Shown here in pieces: positions 63,423 through 64,000 of a stretch of DNA of 64,000 nt. Each line of letters starts with the position of its first letter. Position 1 is the stretch's first letter. A model generated the notes under the pieces. That model searched no databases. It had not been told where the DNA came from and saw nothing but the letters and a program-made list of their open reading frames with translations. The translations under genes and the position numbers were made by a program. The DNA is from Tessaracoccus rhinocerotis (lineage in GTDB: Bacteria > Actinomycetota > Actinomycetes > Propionibacteriales > Propionibacteriaceae), in assembly GCF_007197885.1 (NCBI RefSeq), contig NZ_VKKG01000001.1, positions 186,001-250,000 of the forward strand, given 5' to 3'.

Positions 63423-64000
63423 TCAGCGGGCGGCGTTTCGACGCTGCGCCAGCACTCCCAGCACCATCCGCTCCAATGAGTACTCGGCGCTGGTGGCGGC
63501 GCCCTTCACGTCAGCGTCCGCAGCGGCAACCAGCTTGATCGCGGCGGCCACTCCCCCGGACTGCCAGTGCCGGGAGTTGCGGGAGTAGTCCTTGATCTTC
63601 CAGGGCGGCACCCCGAGCTGGCGGGCCAGGTCGTACTCGTTCATCCGCATGCCTTGCGCGTCCAGGTACTTGCCCATCCCGCGAAACGCGGCCGCCATGG
63701 CGCTGGTCACGAGCACCGGCGCCGCACCGGTGCTGAGCGCCCAGCGCAGCCGCTCCATCGCGAGGGACGAGTTGCCGGCGAGGACGGCGTCGGCGACGGC
63801 GAACGACGTGACGTCGGCCCGGCCCGCGAAGTAGCGGCCGATCAGCTTGGCGTCGATCTCCTCCCCGCCGGCGTCGTCGGCGAGCTGGGAGATGGCCGAG
63901 ACCAGCGCCCGCAGGTCAGTGCCGATCGCGGCGACCAGCGCATTGGCCGCATCCGTGGTGAGCCCCACCCGCTGCCGCTTGGCCTCGGCCTGGCAGAACT
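63423..64000 (-). CDS. holA: DNA polymerase III delta subunit, partial
   Basis: The last 192 codons of the clamp-loader delta subunit; the 5' end lies beyond the right edge. The alpha-helical C-terminal part contains RALVSAISQLADDAGG, IGRYFAGRADVTSFAVADAV and VTSAMAAAFRGMGKYL, typical of actinobacterial HolA. It is convergent with rpsT, the usual holA-rpsT-lepA arrangement. Confidence 0.9.
   Translation of the reverse strand, partial: FCQAEAKRQRVGLTTDAANALVAAIGTDLRALVSAISQLADDAGGEEIDAKLIGRYFAGRADVTSFAVADAVLAGNSSLAMERLRWALSTGAAPVLVTSAMAAAFRGMGKYLDAQGMRMNEYDLARQLGVPPWKIKDYSRNSRHWQSGGVAAAIKLVAAADADVKGAATSAEYSLERMVLGVLAQRRNAAR

Overview
The window looks like a chromosomal segment of a high-GC Gram-positive bacterium (Actinobacteria). 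GC-rich codon use, Zur- and HrcA/CIRCE-type control, DUF3097, DUF5709 and DUF2510 proteins, an LeuA of the long actinobacterial type, and the gene chain holA-rpsT-lepA-hemW-hrcA-dnaJ-rsmE-phoH-ybeY-CNNM/CorC-era-leuA-recO-uppS-zur-dgt-dnaG all fit. A propionibacterial relative is plausible, but no rRNA is present and the genus cannot be read from the sequence. No rRNA, tRNA, CRISPR array, transposase, integrase or prophage gene was recognised, and no gap above about 300 bases lacks a gene or gene relic.

Layout. 0-3.9 kb: frameshifted DUF3048 lipoprotein, unknown protein, ion transporter, atypical sigma factor. 3.9-12.5 kb: dnaG, dgt, citrate synthase, dihydrouridine synthase, an alpha/beta hydrolase and an M3 peptidase. 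12.5-15.3 kb: an amino-sugar cluster (kinase diverging from an RpiR regulator and a sugar isomerase-like protein). 15.6-18.7 kb: a zinc uptake operon that also carries its Zur repressor. 18.7-24.1 kb: recO, uppS, a promoter with a 41-residue upstream peptide and a 94-residue protein, then leuA behind a leucine leader peptide, then era. 24-39.7 kb: corC, ybeY-phoH, a queuosine-type transporter and Tgt, AEC and SulP transporters, a uronate dehydrogenase-like enzyme, rsmE, dnaJ and hrcA. 39.8-46 kb: MBL hydrolase, inositol phosphatase, DinB, DUF3097, pdxH and a GntR/ABC transporter unit.

46.0-52.0 kb is different: small, mostly unrecognised genes, visibly less GC-rich in places, with a deletion-fusion of two genes, frameshifts, a duplicated 0.57-kb gene unit, short dispersed repeats and a toxin-antitoxin pair. 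It looks like a decaying accessory island inserted in the hemW-hrcA interval. 52-64 kb returns to backbone: hemW, a carbohydrate ABC importer without its own ATPase, a CBS protein, a helicase, an FKBP lipoprotein, lepA, a secreted repeat protein, rpsT and the end of holA.

The best candidates for something undescribed are the strongly promoted 41-residue peptide/hairpin/94-residue unit at 20.3-21.0 kb, the phased 21-bp repeat array before the sigma factor, and an 80-bp hairpin element present in two copies. The leuA leader (leaderless start, three consecutive Leu codons) is a clear attenuator by reading but would have been missed by ordinary gene calling.
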